Assembly: GCF_000427805.1 (NCBI RefSeq)
Contig: NZ_ATYS01000005.1
Coordinates: 5,236-69,235 of the forward strand
Length of the DNA stretch: 64,000 nt
Source of the DNA: Budvicia aquatica DSM 5075 = ATCC 35567
GTDB taxonomy: Bacteria > Pseudomonadota > Gammaproteobacteria > Enterobacterales > Enterobacteriaceae
Direction of reading: 5' to 3'
The position numbers and the translations under genes were made by a program. Each line of letters begins with the position of its first letter. Positions within the stretch are counted from its first letter, which is position 1. The notes beneath the pieces are model-generated. The model made no database searches and was not told the DNA's origin. It saw only the letters and a list, made by a program, of their open reading frames with translations. Below, one piece after another: positions 9,537-18,763 of this stretch.

Positions 9537-10496
9537 ATGATTAATATTAGGCTCGCCATCCCTCTGCTATTAGCCATGCTGAGCCCGAATGCACTGGCAA
9601 CCCCGGCTAAACTGGCTATTGTTATTGATGATTTTGGCTATCGTCGGCATAACGAAGAGCAAATTTTACAGCTCCCGGCGGCAATCTCTGTCGCTATATT
9701 GCCCAATGCGCCGTTATCTAAAGAAATGGCTAAGAAAGCGCATCAACAAGGTCATGAAATTTTGATTCATATGCCGATGGAACCCATCAGTAAACAGCCA
9801 TTGGAACGGGATACTTTACGCCCGACGATGAATAAACAGGAAATTCAGCGAATTATTGCCCAAGCTATCCATAACGTCCCTAATGCAAAGGGCATGAATA
9901 ACCATATGGGAAGCGCAATGACTTCAGATCTCGCCGCAATGCAGCGAGTAATGGGGACGCTTAGCCATTATCAACTTTACTTTCTTGATAGCATGACGAT
10001 TGGTAGCAGTAAGGCCACTCAAGCGGCACAGGGTACCGGAGTACAAGTTGTGAAAAGAAAAGTTTTTCTTGATGATGACCAAAGTGATGCGGCAGTGCTA
10101 AAGCAGTTTAATCTTGCCGTCAAAATGGCGCAGAAAAATGGTTCAGCCATCGCCATAGGTCACCCACATCCAAGTACTGTACGCGTTTTGCAGAATAGGC
10201 TACCCACATTACCGGCTGACGTGGTGCTGGTTCCCGTTAGCGCCCTCTTGCCTTCAGCCCCACCAATCACACTACCTTCGCATGAGAATACACAGCAAAA
10301 GCTTCCTGAGCTGACAATGGCTCAACGTTGCCCTAGCCCGGAATCAATCAACACAATTAATCCTACGGCTACCTATGCGACGGTAAAAAACACCGTGGGC
10401 GCGTCTCCTTTGGCGCTGTCAGTCTATTCTTATTTAGCCTACTGTAGCGCCTCTTATCAAAACCTATCACCATCTAAACCGATGGTAAAAAAGTAA
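9537..10496 (+). CDS. yibQ: YibQ, divergent polysaccharide deacetylase family protein
   Basis: 319 residues from ATG 9537, just after the envC stop; an in-frame ATG at 9519 inside envC would add six residues in front of the signal peptide and is less likely. A signal peptide ends NALA-TPAK. The DUF610 deacetylase-like domain shows LAIVIDDFGY, the HMPMEP segment, MNNHMGSAMT and IGHPHPST, which are the metal- and substrate-site positions of the NodB-like fold. The role is unknown beyond a probable periplasmic carbohydrate activity. It follows envC as in E. coli. Confidence 0.9.
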   Translation: MINIRLAIPLLLAMLSPNALATPAKLAIVIDDFGYRRHNEEQILQLPAAISVAILPNAPLSKEMAKKAHQQGHEILIHMPMEPISKQPLERDTLRPTMNKQEIQRIIAQAIHNVPNAKGMNNHMGSAMTSDLAAMQRVMGTLSHYQLYFLDSMTIGSSKATQAAQGTGVQVVKRKVFLDDDQSDAAVLKQFNLAVKMAQKNGSAIAIGHPHPSTVRVLQNRLPTLPADVVLVPVSALLPSAPPITLPSHENTQQKLPELTMAQRCPSPESINTINPTATYATVKNTVGASPLALSVYSYLAYCSASYQNLSPSKPMVKK

Positions 10497-10595
10497 CCAC
10501 TCACCTATTCTTGCATGCCAATTAAGCATGGTTAATTGAACAAAAACAGTCTCTACGTTACTATTCGCTCCTCTCTGTTCAATGGCGGTCTGTCT

Positions 10596-11112
10596 ATGTT
10601 TTCTTTATCTGTATGCGTTTTGACGTTTAATTCTGCGCGCTTATTAAAAGACGTCTTATCGCCGTTAGTTGATATCGCTGATGAACTCATCATTGTCGAC
10701 TCAGGAAGTTCTGACGACACCTTAAGCATATGCCAAGAGTTCAGCATAACCCCAAGCTACCGGGCTTATACTACGCATGGCGAACAGATGAACTTCGCCA
10801 TCTCACTGACCAACAATTCGTGGGTCCTCTGCATGGACAGCGATGAAATCATTGATAAAAAAAGTAGAGAGATCAAAAAGATAGTTTTCTGTATGTCACT
10901 CTGTTGGTTCGTGCTTGATAAGTTATAAAAGAGTTCCCCTTTCTCTTGTTCGTGGATCCTTCAGCACACTTAGCTTGCTCTCGAAATAACATATGTTCAA
11001 CAGTGGCTGAAGAGATGGCAAAGTTGATATAATCACAGGTACTTATGCCGTTGCCTATAGCTTAATGAAATACTTGAAAGCCTGGTATCAACATGACGGC
11101 AAGCGTAAGTAA
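10596..11112 (+). pseudogene. Broken family-2 glycosyltransferase upstream of hldD
   Basis: From ATG 10596 the frame reads a normal GT2 N terminus: FSLSVCVLTFNSARLL, the IIVDSGSSDDT nucleotide-sugar motif and the DxD-like CMDSDEII. After SREIKKI it turns into unrelated sequence and stops at 10928. A separate frame at 11011-11112 reads DGKVDIITGTYAVAYS then LMKYLKAWYQHDGKRK and stops, which looks like a GT2 C terminus. The middle of the gene (sugar-acceptor part) is missing or replaced. It is probably an inactive former LPS glycosyltransferase. Confidence 0.75.
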
Positions 11113-11278
11113 TTAACTGAAATTTATCATATTCAATAGAACTACTCATTCTAGCCTGGTGTCTATTGCTAGGCGCGTTATGCCATTGAAGTATGGCTAG
11201 TAGTATAATAATCGCTCATGAAGGTGTAGTCTCCGGCTACATCAGATAAGTACTTATATCGGAATAAATGGTGAGACC

Positions 11279-12214
11279 ATGATTATCGTTACCGGCGGTG
11301 CTGGATTTATTGGCAGCAATATCATTAAAGCATTAAATAAAATGGGCTATCAGGACATTCTGGTTGTCGATAACTTAAAAGATGGAACTAAATTTGCCAA
11401 TCTGGTTGATTTAGAAATTGCCGACTACATCGACAAAGAAGACTTTATTGCCAATATTATGGCCGGTGATGACCTCGGTGATATCGATGCAGTCTTCCAT
11501 CAGGGCGCTTGTTCATCAACCACAGAGTGGGATGGCAAGTATATGATGGATAACAACTATCAGTACTCCAAAGATCTGCTCCATTATTGTTTAGATCGTC
11601 AAATTCCATTCCTCTATGCTTCTTCAGCAGCAACCTACGGCGGACGTAGCGATAACTTTGTTGAAAATAGAGAGTTTGAACAACCGCTGAACGTTTACGG
11701 GTACTCTAAGTTTCTTTTCGATCAATATGTTCGCCAGATTCTGCCACAGGCTGAATCACAAATTTGTGGTTTCCGTTACTTCAACGTTTATGGGCCAAGA
11801 GAAAACCACAAAGGCAGCATGGCCAGCGTTGCTTTTCATCTGAATAACCAGATTAACAATGGAGAGAATCCAAAGTTATTCTCAGGAAGCGAAGGCTTTA
11901 AGCGCGATTTTATTTACGTCGGTGATGTGGCTGATGTTAATCTTTGGTTCTGGAAGAACGGTGTCTCAGGTATTTACAACTGTGGAACCGGCCGCTCAGA
12001 GTCCTTCCAGGCCGTTGCTGATGCTGTTTTAGAATTCCACAAAAAAGGTCACGTCGAATATATTCCATTCCCGGAAAAACTAAAGGGCCGCTACCAGTCC
12101 TTTACTCAGGCTGACCTGACTAAGCTAAAAGACGCCGGTTATAACGCGCCGTTCAAAACCGTGGCAGAAGGCGTTGCCGAATATATGATCTGGCTGAATA
12201 AAGATAACCTATAA
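11279..12214 (+). CDS. hldD: HldD, ADP-L-glycero-D-manno-heptose 6-epimerase
   Basis: 311 residues (E. coli 310). It is an SDR-fold enzyme that epimerises ADP-D,D-heptose to ADP-L,D-heptose, the donor for inner-core heptosyltransferases. NADP-binding GGAGFIGSN is at residues 6-14. The catalytic Tyr and Lys are in [10 protein letters not shown], and Ser/Thr residues lie in ASSAATYGG. It is followed by its own terminator-like hairpin, so it is at least partly separate from waaF. Confidence 0.97.
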   Translation: MIIVTGGAGFIGSNIIKALNKMGYQDILVVDNLKDGTKFANLVDLEIADYIDKEDFIANIMAGDDLGDIDAVFHQGACSSTTEWDGKYMMDNNYQYSKDLLHYCLDRQIPFLYASSAATYGGRSDNFVENREFEQPLNVYGYSKFLFDQYVRQILPQAESQICGFRYFNVYGPRENHKGSMASVAFHLNNQINNGENPKLFSGSEGFKRDFIYVGDVADVNLWFWKNGVSGIYNCGTGRSESFQAVADAVLEFHKKGHVEYIPFPEKLKGRYQSFTQADLTKLKDAGYNAPFKTVAEGVAEYMIWLNKDNL

Positions 12215-12241
12215 ATAATAATTCGTTGCCAGATACTGATA

Positions 12242-12270
12242 CAAAGCCTGAGTTAAAAACTCAGGCTTTG
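12242..12270 (+). terminator. Terminator-like hairpin after hldD
   Basis: A perfect 12-bp stem (12242-12253 with 12259-12270) around a 5-base loop lies 28 bases after the hldD stop and is followed by GTTCTAATTT. It would separate hldD from waaFC transcription, unlike the continuous hldD-waaFCL operon of E. coli. Confidence 0.7.
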
Positions 12271-12330
12271 GTTCTAATTTAAAATATTGTTATAAAGAGC
12301 TGAGACTGTGTCATCGGAGCAAAACAGAGC

Positions 12331-13380
12331 ATGAAAACGCTGATTATAGGGCCATCCTGGGTCGGTGACATGATGATGTCCCAAAGCCTTTATCGTTCAC
12401 TGAAAGTTCAAAATCCTGATGTTGTAATAGACGTCATGGCCCCGGCGTGGTGTCGCCCGCTGCTGGCTCGCATGCCGGAAGTTAATCAAGCACTACCCAT
12501 GCCCCTGGGGCATGGTGCCTTGGCTATTGGACAGCGTTATCAGCTAGGAAAACAGCTTCGCGACCAAAGCTATAAACAGGCTATTGTCTTACCCAATTCA
12601 TTTAAGTCTGCGCTAGTCCCCTTCTTTGCTCAAATCCCAAAACGAACCGGCTGGCGCGGCGAGATGCGTTATGGCCTGTTAAATGACGTTAGGGTATTAG
12701 ATAAAATCGCTTTTCCTTTGATGGTTCAGCGCTATGCCGCGTTGGCATACGATAAAAACGATATTCATAGTGCAGAAGATATACCTCAGCCTATTCTTTG
12801 GCCTCAGCTACATGTTAATCAACAAGAGATCGTTGATACCACGGCTAAATTCAATCTTTCAGGCGACCGTTTAACCATTGGCTTTTGCCCTGGAGCGGAA
12901 TTCGGCCCGGCTAAACGCTGGCCGCACTATCACTACGCGGAGTTAGCCAAAAACTTAATCGACCAAGGTTATCAAATCGCCCTGTTTGGTTCGGCAAAGG
13001 ATAAAGAGGCCGGAGAGCAGATTCGAAGCGCCCTTCCGCAGGATTTACAGCCACATTGTTATAATCTTGCTGGAGATACTCAGCTAGAACAGGCGGTTAT
13101 TCTTATTGCGGGCTGCGCTGCTGTGATAAGTAATGATTCAGGTCTGATGCATATTGCTGCCGCACTCAATAAGCCACTGATTGCGCTATATGGCCCAAGC
13201 AGCCCAGACTTCACGCCACCATTGTCACATCAGGCAAAAGTTATTCGCCTTATCGAAGGCTACTTTAAAATTCGTAAAGGTGATGCCCAGCAAGGTTATC
13301 ACCAAAGCCTGATAGATATCCTGCCTGAACGGGTTTTGGTTGAACTCAATATGTTATTAGCCAATGAAGGTCCTAAATAA
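12331..13380 (+). CDS. waaF: WaaF, ADP-heptose:LPS heptosyltransferase II
   Basis: 349 residues (E. coli 348), a GT9-family enzyme at the cytoplasmic face of the inner membrane. It adds the second L,D-heptose of the LPS inner core. GPSWVGDMMMSQSLYR at the N terminus, CPGAEFGPAKRWP, and the ADP-heptose loop SNDSGLMHIAAAL then LYGPSSPDFTPP are characteristic. The stop overlaps the waaC ATG by one base. Confidence 0.96.
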   Translation: MKTLIIGPSWVGDMMMSQSLYRSLKVQNPDVVIDVMAPAWCRPLLARMPEVNQALPMPLGHGALAIGQRYQLGKQLRDQSYKQAIVLPNSFKSALVPFFAQIPKRTGWRGEMRYGLLNDVRVLDKIAFPLMVQRYAALAYDKNDIHSAEDIPQPILWPQLHVNQQEIVDTTAKFNLSGDRLTIGFCPGAEFGPAKRWPHYHYAELAKNLIDQGYQIALFGSAKDKEAGEQIRSALPQDLQPHCYNLAGDTQLEQAVILIAGCAAVISNDSGLMHIAAALNKPLIALYGPSSPDFTPPLSHQAKVIRLIEGYFKIRKGDAQQGYHQSLIDILPERVLVELNMLLANEGPK

Positions 13381-14345
13381 TGCGGGTTCTGATCGTCAAA
13401 ACTTCATCTATGGGTGATGTCCTGCATACGCTACCCGCACTGACGGATGCCCGGCTGGCAATACCTGATATACAATTTGACTGGGTAGTTGAGGAAGGCT
13501 TTTCTCAAATACCTGGCTGGCATTCTGCCGTTGACCGTACGATTCCTGTAGCCATAAGGCGCTGGAGAAAATCGTGGTTTCATTCAGATACCCGTAAAGA
13601 AAGAAAGGCGTTTATTACCAGCCTGCAACAATATCAATACGATGCCGTTATTGATGCTCAAGGTTTGATTAAGAGTGCAATATTAGTCACGCGTAAAGCC
13701 AGAGGCGTAAAACATGGGCCAGACTGGAACAGTGCCAGAGAGGCGGTAGCCAGTTGGTTTTACGATATTAAACATTCAGTGGCTAAAAACCAACATGCGG
13801 TAGAGCGAACTCGGCAACTATTTGCAATGAGCTTGGGCTATGAGATACCAACCCAAAAAGGTGATTACGGTATTGCCTCGCGTTTTAACGCAACGCCTTG
13901 TGAAGATGCTAATCAATACTTAGTTTTCCTGCATGCGACAACCCGTGACAATAAACACTGGCCGGAGCAGCACTGGCGAGAGCTAATCGCTCTGACAGCG
14001 GTATCAGGACTAAAGATTAAGCTTCCATGGGGAGCTCCCCATGAACACGAAAGAGCAATACGTTTAGCCGAAGGCTTTCAACATGTCGAAGTTTTGCCTA
14101 AACTATCCCTTGGAGAAATAGCTCAGGTCTTAGCTGGCGCAAAAGCCGTGGTTTCCGTGGATACCGGCCTAAGCCACCTAACCGCCGCTCTGGATCGTCC
14201 GAATATTACGTTATACGGGCCGACAGATCCGGGGTTGATTGGGGGGTATGGGGAGAATCAGGCTGAAGTACGGGCGCCTGATAATAATTTATCATTGCTG
14301 GAAGCTCCAGCAGTTGAAACAAAGTTGAGAAAATTCATACAATGA
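13380..14345 (+). CDS. waaC: WaaC, ADP-heptose:LPS heptosyltransferase I
   Basis: 321 residues, GT9 family. It adds the first heptose to Kdo2-lipid A. Motifs include VKTSSMGDVLHTLPAL at the N terminus, the conserved catalytic-face Asp in WVVEEGF/VIDAQGL, ATTRDNKHWPE, and VSVDTGLSHLTAAL then LYGPTDPGLIGGYG. It is coupled to waaF and overlaps the next glycosyltransferase gene by four bases (ATGA). Confidence 0.96.
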   Translation: MRVLIVKTSSMGDVLHTLPALTDARLAIPDIQFDWVVEEGFSQIPGWHSAVDRTIPVAIRRWRKSWFHSDTRKERKAFITSLQQYQYDAVIDAQGLIKSAILVTRKARGVKHGPDWNSAREAVASWFYDIKHSVAKNQHAVERTRQLFAMSLGYEIPTQKGDYGIASRFNATPCEDANQYLVFLHATTRDNKHWPEQHWRELIALTAVSGLKIKLPWGAPHEHERAIRLAEGFQHVEVLPKLSLGEIAQVLAGAKAVVSVDTGLSHLTAALDRPNITLYGPTDPGLIGGYGENQAEVRAPDNNLSLLEAPAVETKLRKFIQ

Positions 14346-15526
14346 AAACACTACATGTTATCAACTTAGGTAAGCTCGGTGGCGTTGAGAGACTTTTTCT
14401 TGAATATATCAATGGTGAAAATGCAAAGAATGACCAAATACTTTGTATTGGCGATCATATTGGTGAAGAAATATTCAGTCAGTTAAAAAATAAAAACATC
14501 CGTTTCGCGAATCGAATTTGTTCTACTTTAAAAATTAAATACCCTTCGTTTATTAGAAAGTATGTTCTAAAAAGAAAAATTGAGCAGGCCAATGCAGATT
14601 TGGTTATTGTATGGGATCTCGTTCTCAGCCTTCCGGCCAAACCTTCAAAAGGCAAAATAGTATATTATGACCATGGATGTTCATGGCGGTATAAGCATAA
14701 TAAAAAGACGTTACAATTTTTTGCTATGTTAGATGGCTGCCTTGCTGCATCAATCGCATCAAAAAGAGTGATGCAATTAAGATTTAACTTACCTTGTGAT
14801 ATATACGTTATTGCCAATAGAATTGTCGTTCCACAAAATATTGATCATTCACCGAGAAATATTGGGCACCAAATAAGGCTAGGAACGGCATCCAGACTGG
14901 TTGGATTAAAAGGTATAAGCGTATCTATTCTTACAATCAAGGAATTAGTTGAACGAGGTGTGGATATTTCATTGGTTATTGCTGGGAAAGGTCCTGACCA
15001 AGAACATCTAGAAGAGCTAGTAAATAAACTTAACTTACAAAATCATGTTAAATTCTTAGGTTTTCAGAGTGACCTATCTGATTTTTTTAATAATATTGAT
15101 ATATACATGAGCACGCCTATAACGGAACCCTTTGGTTTATCCTGTATGGAGGCTCTATATTATGGTGTTCCAGTTATATTCCCGATGATAGATGGGCAGC
15201 CAGAAGTTATACTCGATAAATATTGTGGCATTGGGTTAATCCCTAAAGTTACACCTGAAGAACATTATGCAGATACAGGTATTAATGTTGATTTCCCACA
15301 TGAAATCTATGATCCAATTAATGACTGTTTATCTGAAGCACTCGTTCTTTCTCATATTGAATGTGCAGATGCCATTGAAAATATAATTAACAATCATTAT
15401 AAAGAATATAGAAAAAATGCATTTAATTATGTAGATGAATCTTTTCAACATAACAAATTCAAAGATGAATTACGCACTGCATTAATTACTATAAATCAGA
15501 AAAAAGAAAAAAGAAAACAAATATAA
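14342..15526 (+). CDS. GT4-family glycosyltransferase of the LPS core
   Basis: 394-residue GT-B fold protein. The C-terminal glycosyltransferase group 1 domain shows GTASRLVGLKGISVS, VIAGKGPDQEHLEEL, VKFLGFQSDLSDFF and the nucleotide-sugar EPFGLSCMEALYYGVPVI segment with the E-x7-E motif. The sugar it transfers cannot be read from sequence. Base composition is clearly more AT-rich than waaC upstream, and this continues into waaL, suggesting acquired or fast-diverging outer-core genes. It overlaps waaC by four bases and abuts waaL by one base. Confidence 0.85.
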   Translation: MKTLHVINLGKLGGVERLFLEYINGENAKNDQILCIGDHIGEEIFSQLKNKNIRFANRICSTLKIKYPSFIRKYVLKRKIEQANADLVIVWDLVLSLPAKPSKGKIVYYDHGCSWRYKHNKKTLQFFAMLDGCLAASIASKRVMQLRFNLPCDIYVIANRIVVPQNIDHSPRNIGHQIRLGTASRLVGLKGISVSILTIKELVERGVDISLVIAGKGPDQEHLEELVNKLNLQNHVKFLGFQSDLSDFFNNIDIYMSTPITEPFGLSCMEALYYGVPVIFPMIDGQPEVILDKYCGIGLIPKVTPEEHYADTGINVDFPHEIYDPINDCLSEALVLSHIECADAIENIINNHYKEYRKNAFNYVDESFQHNKFKDELRTALITINQKKEKRKQI

Positions 15527-16767
15527 TGATTATTAACATTAGTAGAGTTAGATCTATTTTATACACAACTACTATAATCTGTTGTTTATTAGCTTTAGTA
15601 CTAGCCCCATTAGGCATATCTATCGGGCGAAAAATATTTTACTGGTCCTTTTATATTTCTCTAGCTGGTCTTTTAATAAATATCAATAAATCTTTTTATG
15701 AAATAAAAAAAGAAGATATTATCATTAGCATTTCCATACTATTATTTGGTCTAGTAAATATTTTATGGGTTTTTATCTATAAACCTATAGATGGCAATAG
15801 TCCAATTTATCCTATTCTTATAAGGATAGGGAAAATACTAGTTATGTCATCTTTTTTATATTTGTTCTTATCTAGTGAAAAGTTAAAGTTTAATATAAAA
15901 AACTATATATTATTAATAAGTGTTATTATAAATTTGTATGTTTTTTATGAGCATTTTTCCTTAGGAATTAGACGAGCTGAATTAGGAACCGAACGAGCTA
16001 CAATTGCAGCCTATATAATTAGCATTATAAGCTCACTAACACTTTCAATTATATTTAAATTAAAAATAAGCTTCAAACCTTATATTGCGTTATGTTATTT
16101 TATTTTTAGCCTTTCTGCAATAACACTAACACAGACTCGAGCTGCTATTATTACATTTCCATTATTATCTTTATTAATGATAATAATGGACAAGGACATA
16201 TCTAAAAAAAATCTAGCAAAAACCTTATGTATTTGTCTAATCCCATTAATAGGGCTATGTTTTTTATTTAAATCAACACTAGAATCCCGTTATAATGAAA
16301 TGAAAAATGACATTTTTTTATATCAACAATCAAACAGTAATTCTTCAATCGGAGCTCGATTTGCAATGGTCATTTCAGGATTAAAAACTGGCCATGATAA
16401 TATATATGGGCAATCGGCAGAAAATAGAACCAAAGAAATTAATCAATTAATCACCAATGATGGTTCTTTATTTGGAGCGGGAATATACACAAACGTTCAT
16501 TTACATAATGAAATAGTAGATAATTTATCTATTAAAGGTATCTTTGGCGTTATCTCATTATTGCTTATCTATATGTCTTTATTATACTCTTCATTAAGAA
16601 ATGGCATGAACATATCAACATTCATTATAACGTTAAGTATCATAATATATGGACTAAGTGATGTATTGTTTTTTAGTAAAGAATTCACATTTACATTTAT
16701 ATTATGCCTAATAATAAGTAATCTATTGGGTAACAAAAAGCCAAAGATTAATTATAATGAGAAATAA
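15526..16767 (+). CDS. waaL: WaaL-type O-antigen ligase
   Basis: 413-residue polytopic membrane protein with about ten to twelve hydrophobic segments and a large periplasmic loop near residues 250-330. The loop ends with HNEIVDNLSIKGIFG, an exact match to the WaaL motif H-[NSQ]-x9-G-x2-G. Arg residues in TQTRAAI and in the ERYN-like loop (LESRYNEM) fit the ligase. It joins undecaprenyl-PP-linked O-antigen to lipid A-core in the periplasm. Position after waaC and a core glycosyltransferase supports ligase over Wzy polymerase. Very AT-rich. Confidence 0.85.
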   Translation: MIINISRVRSILYTTTIICCLLALVLAPLGISIGRKIFYWSFYISLAGLLININKSFYEIKKEDIIISISILLFGLVNILWVFIYKPIDGNSPIYPILIRIGKILVMSSFLYLFLSSEKLKFNIKNYILLISVIINLYVFYEHFSLGIRRAELGTERATIAAYIISIISSLTLSIIFKLKISFKPYIALCYFIFSLSAITLTQTRAAIITFPLLSLLMIIMDKDISKKNLAKTLCICLIPLIGLCFLFKSTLESRYNEMKNDIFLYQQSNSNSSIGARFAMVISGLKTGHDNIYGQSAENRTKEINQLITNDGSLFGAGIYTNVHLHNEIVDNLSIKGIFGVISLLLIYMSLLYSSLRNGMNISTFIITLSIIIYGLSDVLFFSKEFTFTFILCLIISNLLGNKKPKINYNEK

Positions 16768-17538
16768 CTTCTCACTTAGCATTATAATAGCGAGAGAGAT
16801 ATAATATCATACTTAAACTCGATAGTTTCTCAAGTGAATCATCATGTTCAAATTGTTATTGATGATGATTCCACTGGTAATTATGATGATATGTTAGAAA
16901 ATAATTATTGGTCTGTTCTTGAGCCAATAATAGACTCAAGAAAACATGACCTTATTGATTTCAATTACCATCGTTTTTTTGATAAAAATGGGAAATTTAA
17001 TATATTAAAAAAAATAAAATAACCAAGCAAGTAGATTCATTATCTGAGTGGCATGTATGGACTCAAATAATAAGAAAAGATAGAGCTAATTTTAAATAGA
17101 GAAGCGTTATGAAGATATGCTTTATACTCCTTATGCATATCTGCGTTCTGAGAGAACATTACCTCTAAATAAGGTGTTTTATTTATATCGAGATATCCCT
17201 GATAGTATTACTAGTAATGTTAAAGAAAGTAATATCCATAATGTTGTTTTTTCTGTACAAAAAATGATTAATTACATCAAGAAGACTGTTCAAGGGGATA
17301 GTCAGTATCTAAAAAACTAACAATACATATGTTAATTAATTATTTCAAAGAAGTAAGAAAGATGTAAAATAAGTTATATGGTCACTATAATTATAAAGAA
17401 GAAACCAGTAAAGATATAAGTAGATCACTATCACACTATGATATGAAATATATTAATTTCAAGACATATTTACAAATGAAATATAACCGCATAGATAAAT
17501 TTACATCATGGATAAGATATATTTTAAAGACACACTAA
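16757..17538 (+). pseudogene. Decayed family-2 glycosyltransferase
   Basis: The start ATG at 16757 lies inside the waaL stop region and opens MRNNFSLSIIIAREI before a stop. A shifted frame continues DIISYLNSIVSQ then VQIVIDDDSTGNYDDM, the GT2 nucleotide-binding region. Another segment from about 17104 reads KRYEDMLYTPYAYLR, the conserved mid-domain EDxxxTPY motif, to a stop at 17320. A further frame runs to 17538 ending SWIRYILKTH. The order is collinear with one intact GT2 gene, so this is one gene broken by several frameshifts and stops. AT-rich like waaL. Confidence 0.8.
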
Positions 17539-17574
17539 ACTCACAGTATATACATATACGATTGGGAGTTTAAC

Positions 17575-18534
17575 TTAGCCCATTAATTTATACTGATAAA
17601 ACTCAGCCATCGTCATCCCAATACAACGCTGGCTTAACCACTCGAATAATTCATCAAGATCTTGATAAAGCTGCTCTATAGCAGCCTGATCTTTAAACGT
17701 CGGGCTTCCTCCCGGCATAAACTCGGATGAGTGAAGCATAAACTCGACATAATCTTTGCCTTCATCAAGACACTGCTGGGCAACGAGTTTCATATCCGTG
17801 ACGTTATTTCCACTAGGCCGAAGCCAGCGTGTAGAAGGCGGGCGCTTTTTTCCACGTAAACGATCGTAAATCAGCTTAAAGCCGTTATGAAATGCGCCAT
17901 ACTTTAGACGAGTACTCATCGGCACCTGTAGGAGAGTTGATGAACCGGGCTTAGCAATGTTATCCAAATCCATAAAATAGGCACCATCAGGAAACTGGCT
18001 GTAGTCCGTTCCACCATTCCCTTGTGGATTACCTTTAACACCACTCCAATCGACATAAGGTGTCACCGAGCAGTCAACCAGATAACCAAGCTGATGCAAC
18101 AACTTGGCGTAATAAGCATTAAATGCCCAGCGCCCAGCCCGATGACTTAACATTTTTATACCAAATGTATTTTCCAATAACTCAGTCATAAAGGTGACTT
18201 TTTCCAGAATGACATTTTCAGGATACTCTATCAAATAGGGTTTATGGCGATTATCATCAGGAGTTAATGGATATATTGGCGGGCTATTCCATGCATGTAA
18301 GTGCATACCGACTTCTCCCTGATTGCGTTCAATAACACCTTTAGCAAAAGAGATATACTCGGGAGAAACGGCCATTTCATAGTTAGTCAAATAGGTTGGT
18401 TTGAATCCGTACTTTTCACAGATATCCTGAAAACGCTGAAGATATTTAGCATTCTCAGTAGAGATAACCTCAGGGGATCCCCATAAGTTATCACCTTCAG
18501 TATCGATTGAGATAAGAAAAGCCGGTTTTTTCAT
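17575..18534 (-). CDS. wabN: WabN-like deacetylase of the LPS core
   Basis: 319-residue NodB-like polysaccharide deacetylase without signal peptide, so cytoplasmic. ISIDTEGDNLWG at residues 9-20 carries the catalytic and metal Asp, GMHLHAW the metal His pair, and SHRAGRWAF the conserved Arg. A further His is in FMLHSSEFM. The sequence resembles Klebsiella WabN, which removes the acetyl group from the core GlcNAc placed by WabH to leave GlcN. It lies inside the wab/waa cluster but on the opposite strand, divergent from wabG. Confidence 0.78.
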   Translation of the reverse strand: MKKPAFLISIDTEGDNLWGSPEVISTENAKYLQRFQDICEKYGFKPTYLTNYEMAVSPEYISFAKGVIERNQGEVGMHLHAWNSPPIYPLTPDDNRHKPYLIEYPENVILEKVTFMTELLENTFGIKMLSHRAGRWAFNAYYAKLLHQLGYLVDCSVTPYVDWSGVKGNPQGNGGTDYSQFPDGAYFMDLDNIAKPGSSTLLQVPMSTRLKYGAFHNGFKLIYDRLRGKKRPPSTRWLRPSGNNVTDMKLVAQQCLDEGKDYVEFMLHSSEFMPGGSPTFKDQAAIEQLYQDLDELFEWLSQRCIGMTMAEFYQYKLMG

Positions 18535-18763
18535 GAGAGTAATCGTTCACTATATCTAAAAAATAATGGGTTCCATGCTACGCATACCGACCATCCTATG
18601 CAATAACCATAAAATGGGGAATATTTGTCTACATGCTTATTTGTTATGACCAAGCATATACTTATAAGCTAGATTATGTATGAATATAGCTAAACCATTT
18701 TGCTACCATACATAATGTAATGGTTAAAAATACTCTGTCTATTCCCAAAAGGAGCTGCGCTTA

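Noticed and set aside
13741-13755. GGCGGTAGC resembling the RfaH ops element
   Set aside because: It lies inside waaC, coding for a conserved Ala-Val-Ala stretch, and the bases after GGCGGTAGC do not follow the ops consensus. No JUMPstart context surrounds it.
16834-17320. Two short frames (62 and 67 codons) as separate genes
   Set aside because: Their sequences are collinear pieces of one GT2 glycosyltransferase, so they are merged as a pseudogene.
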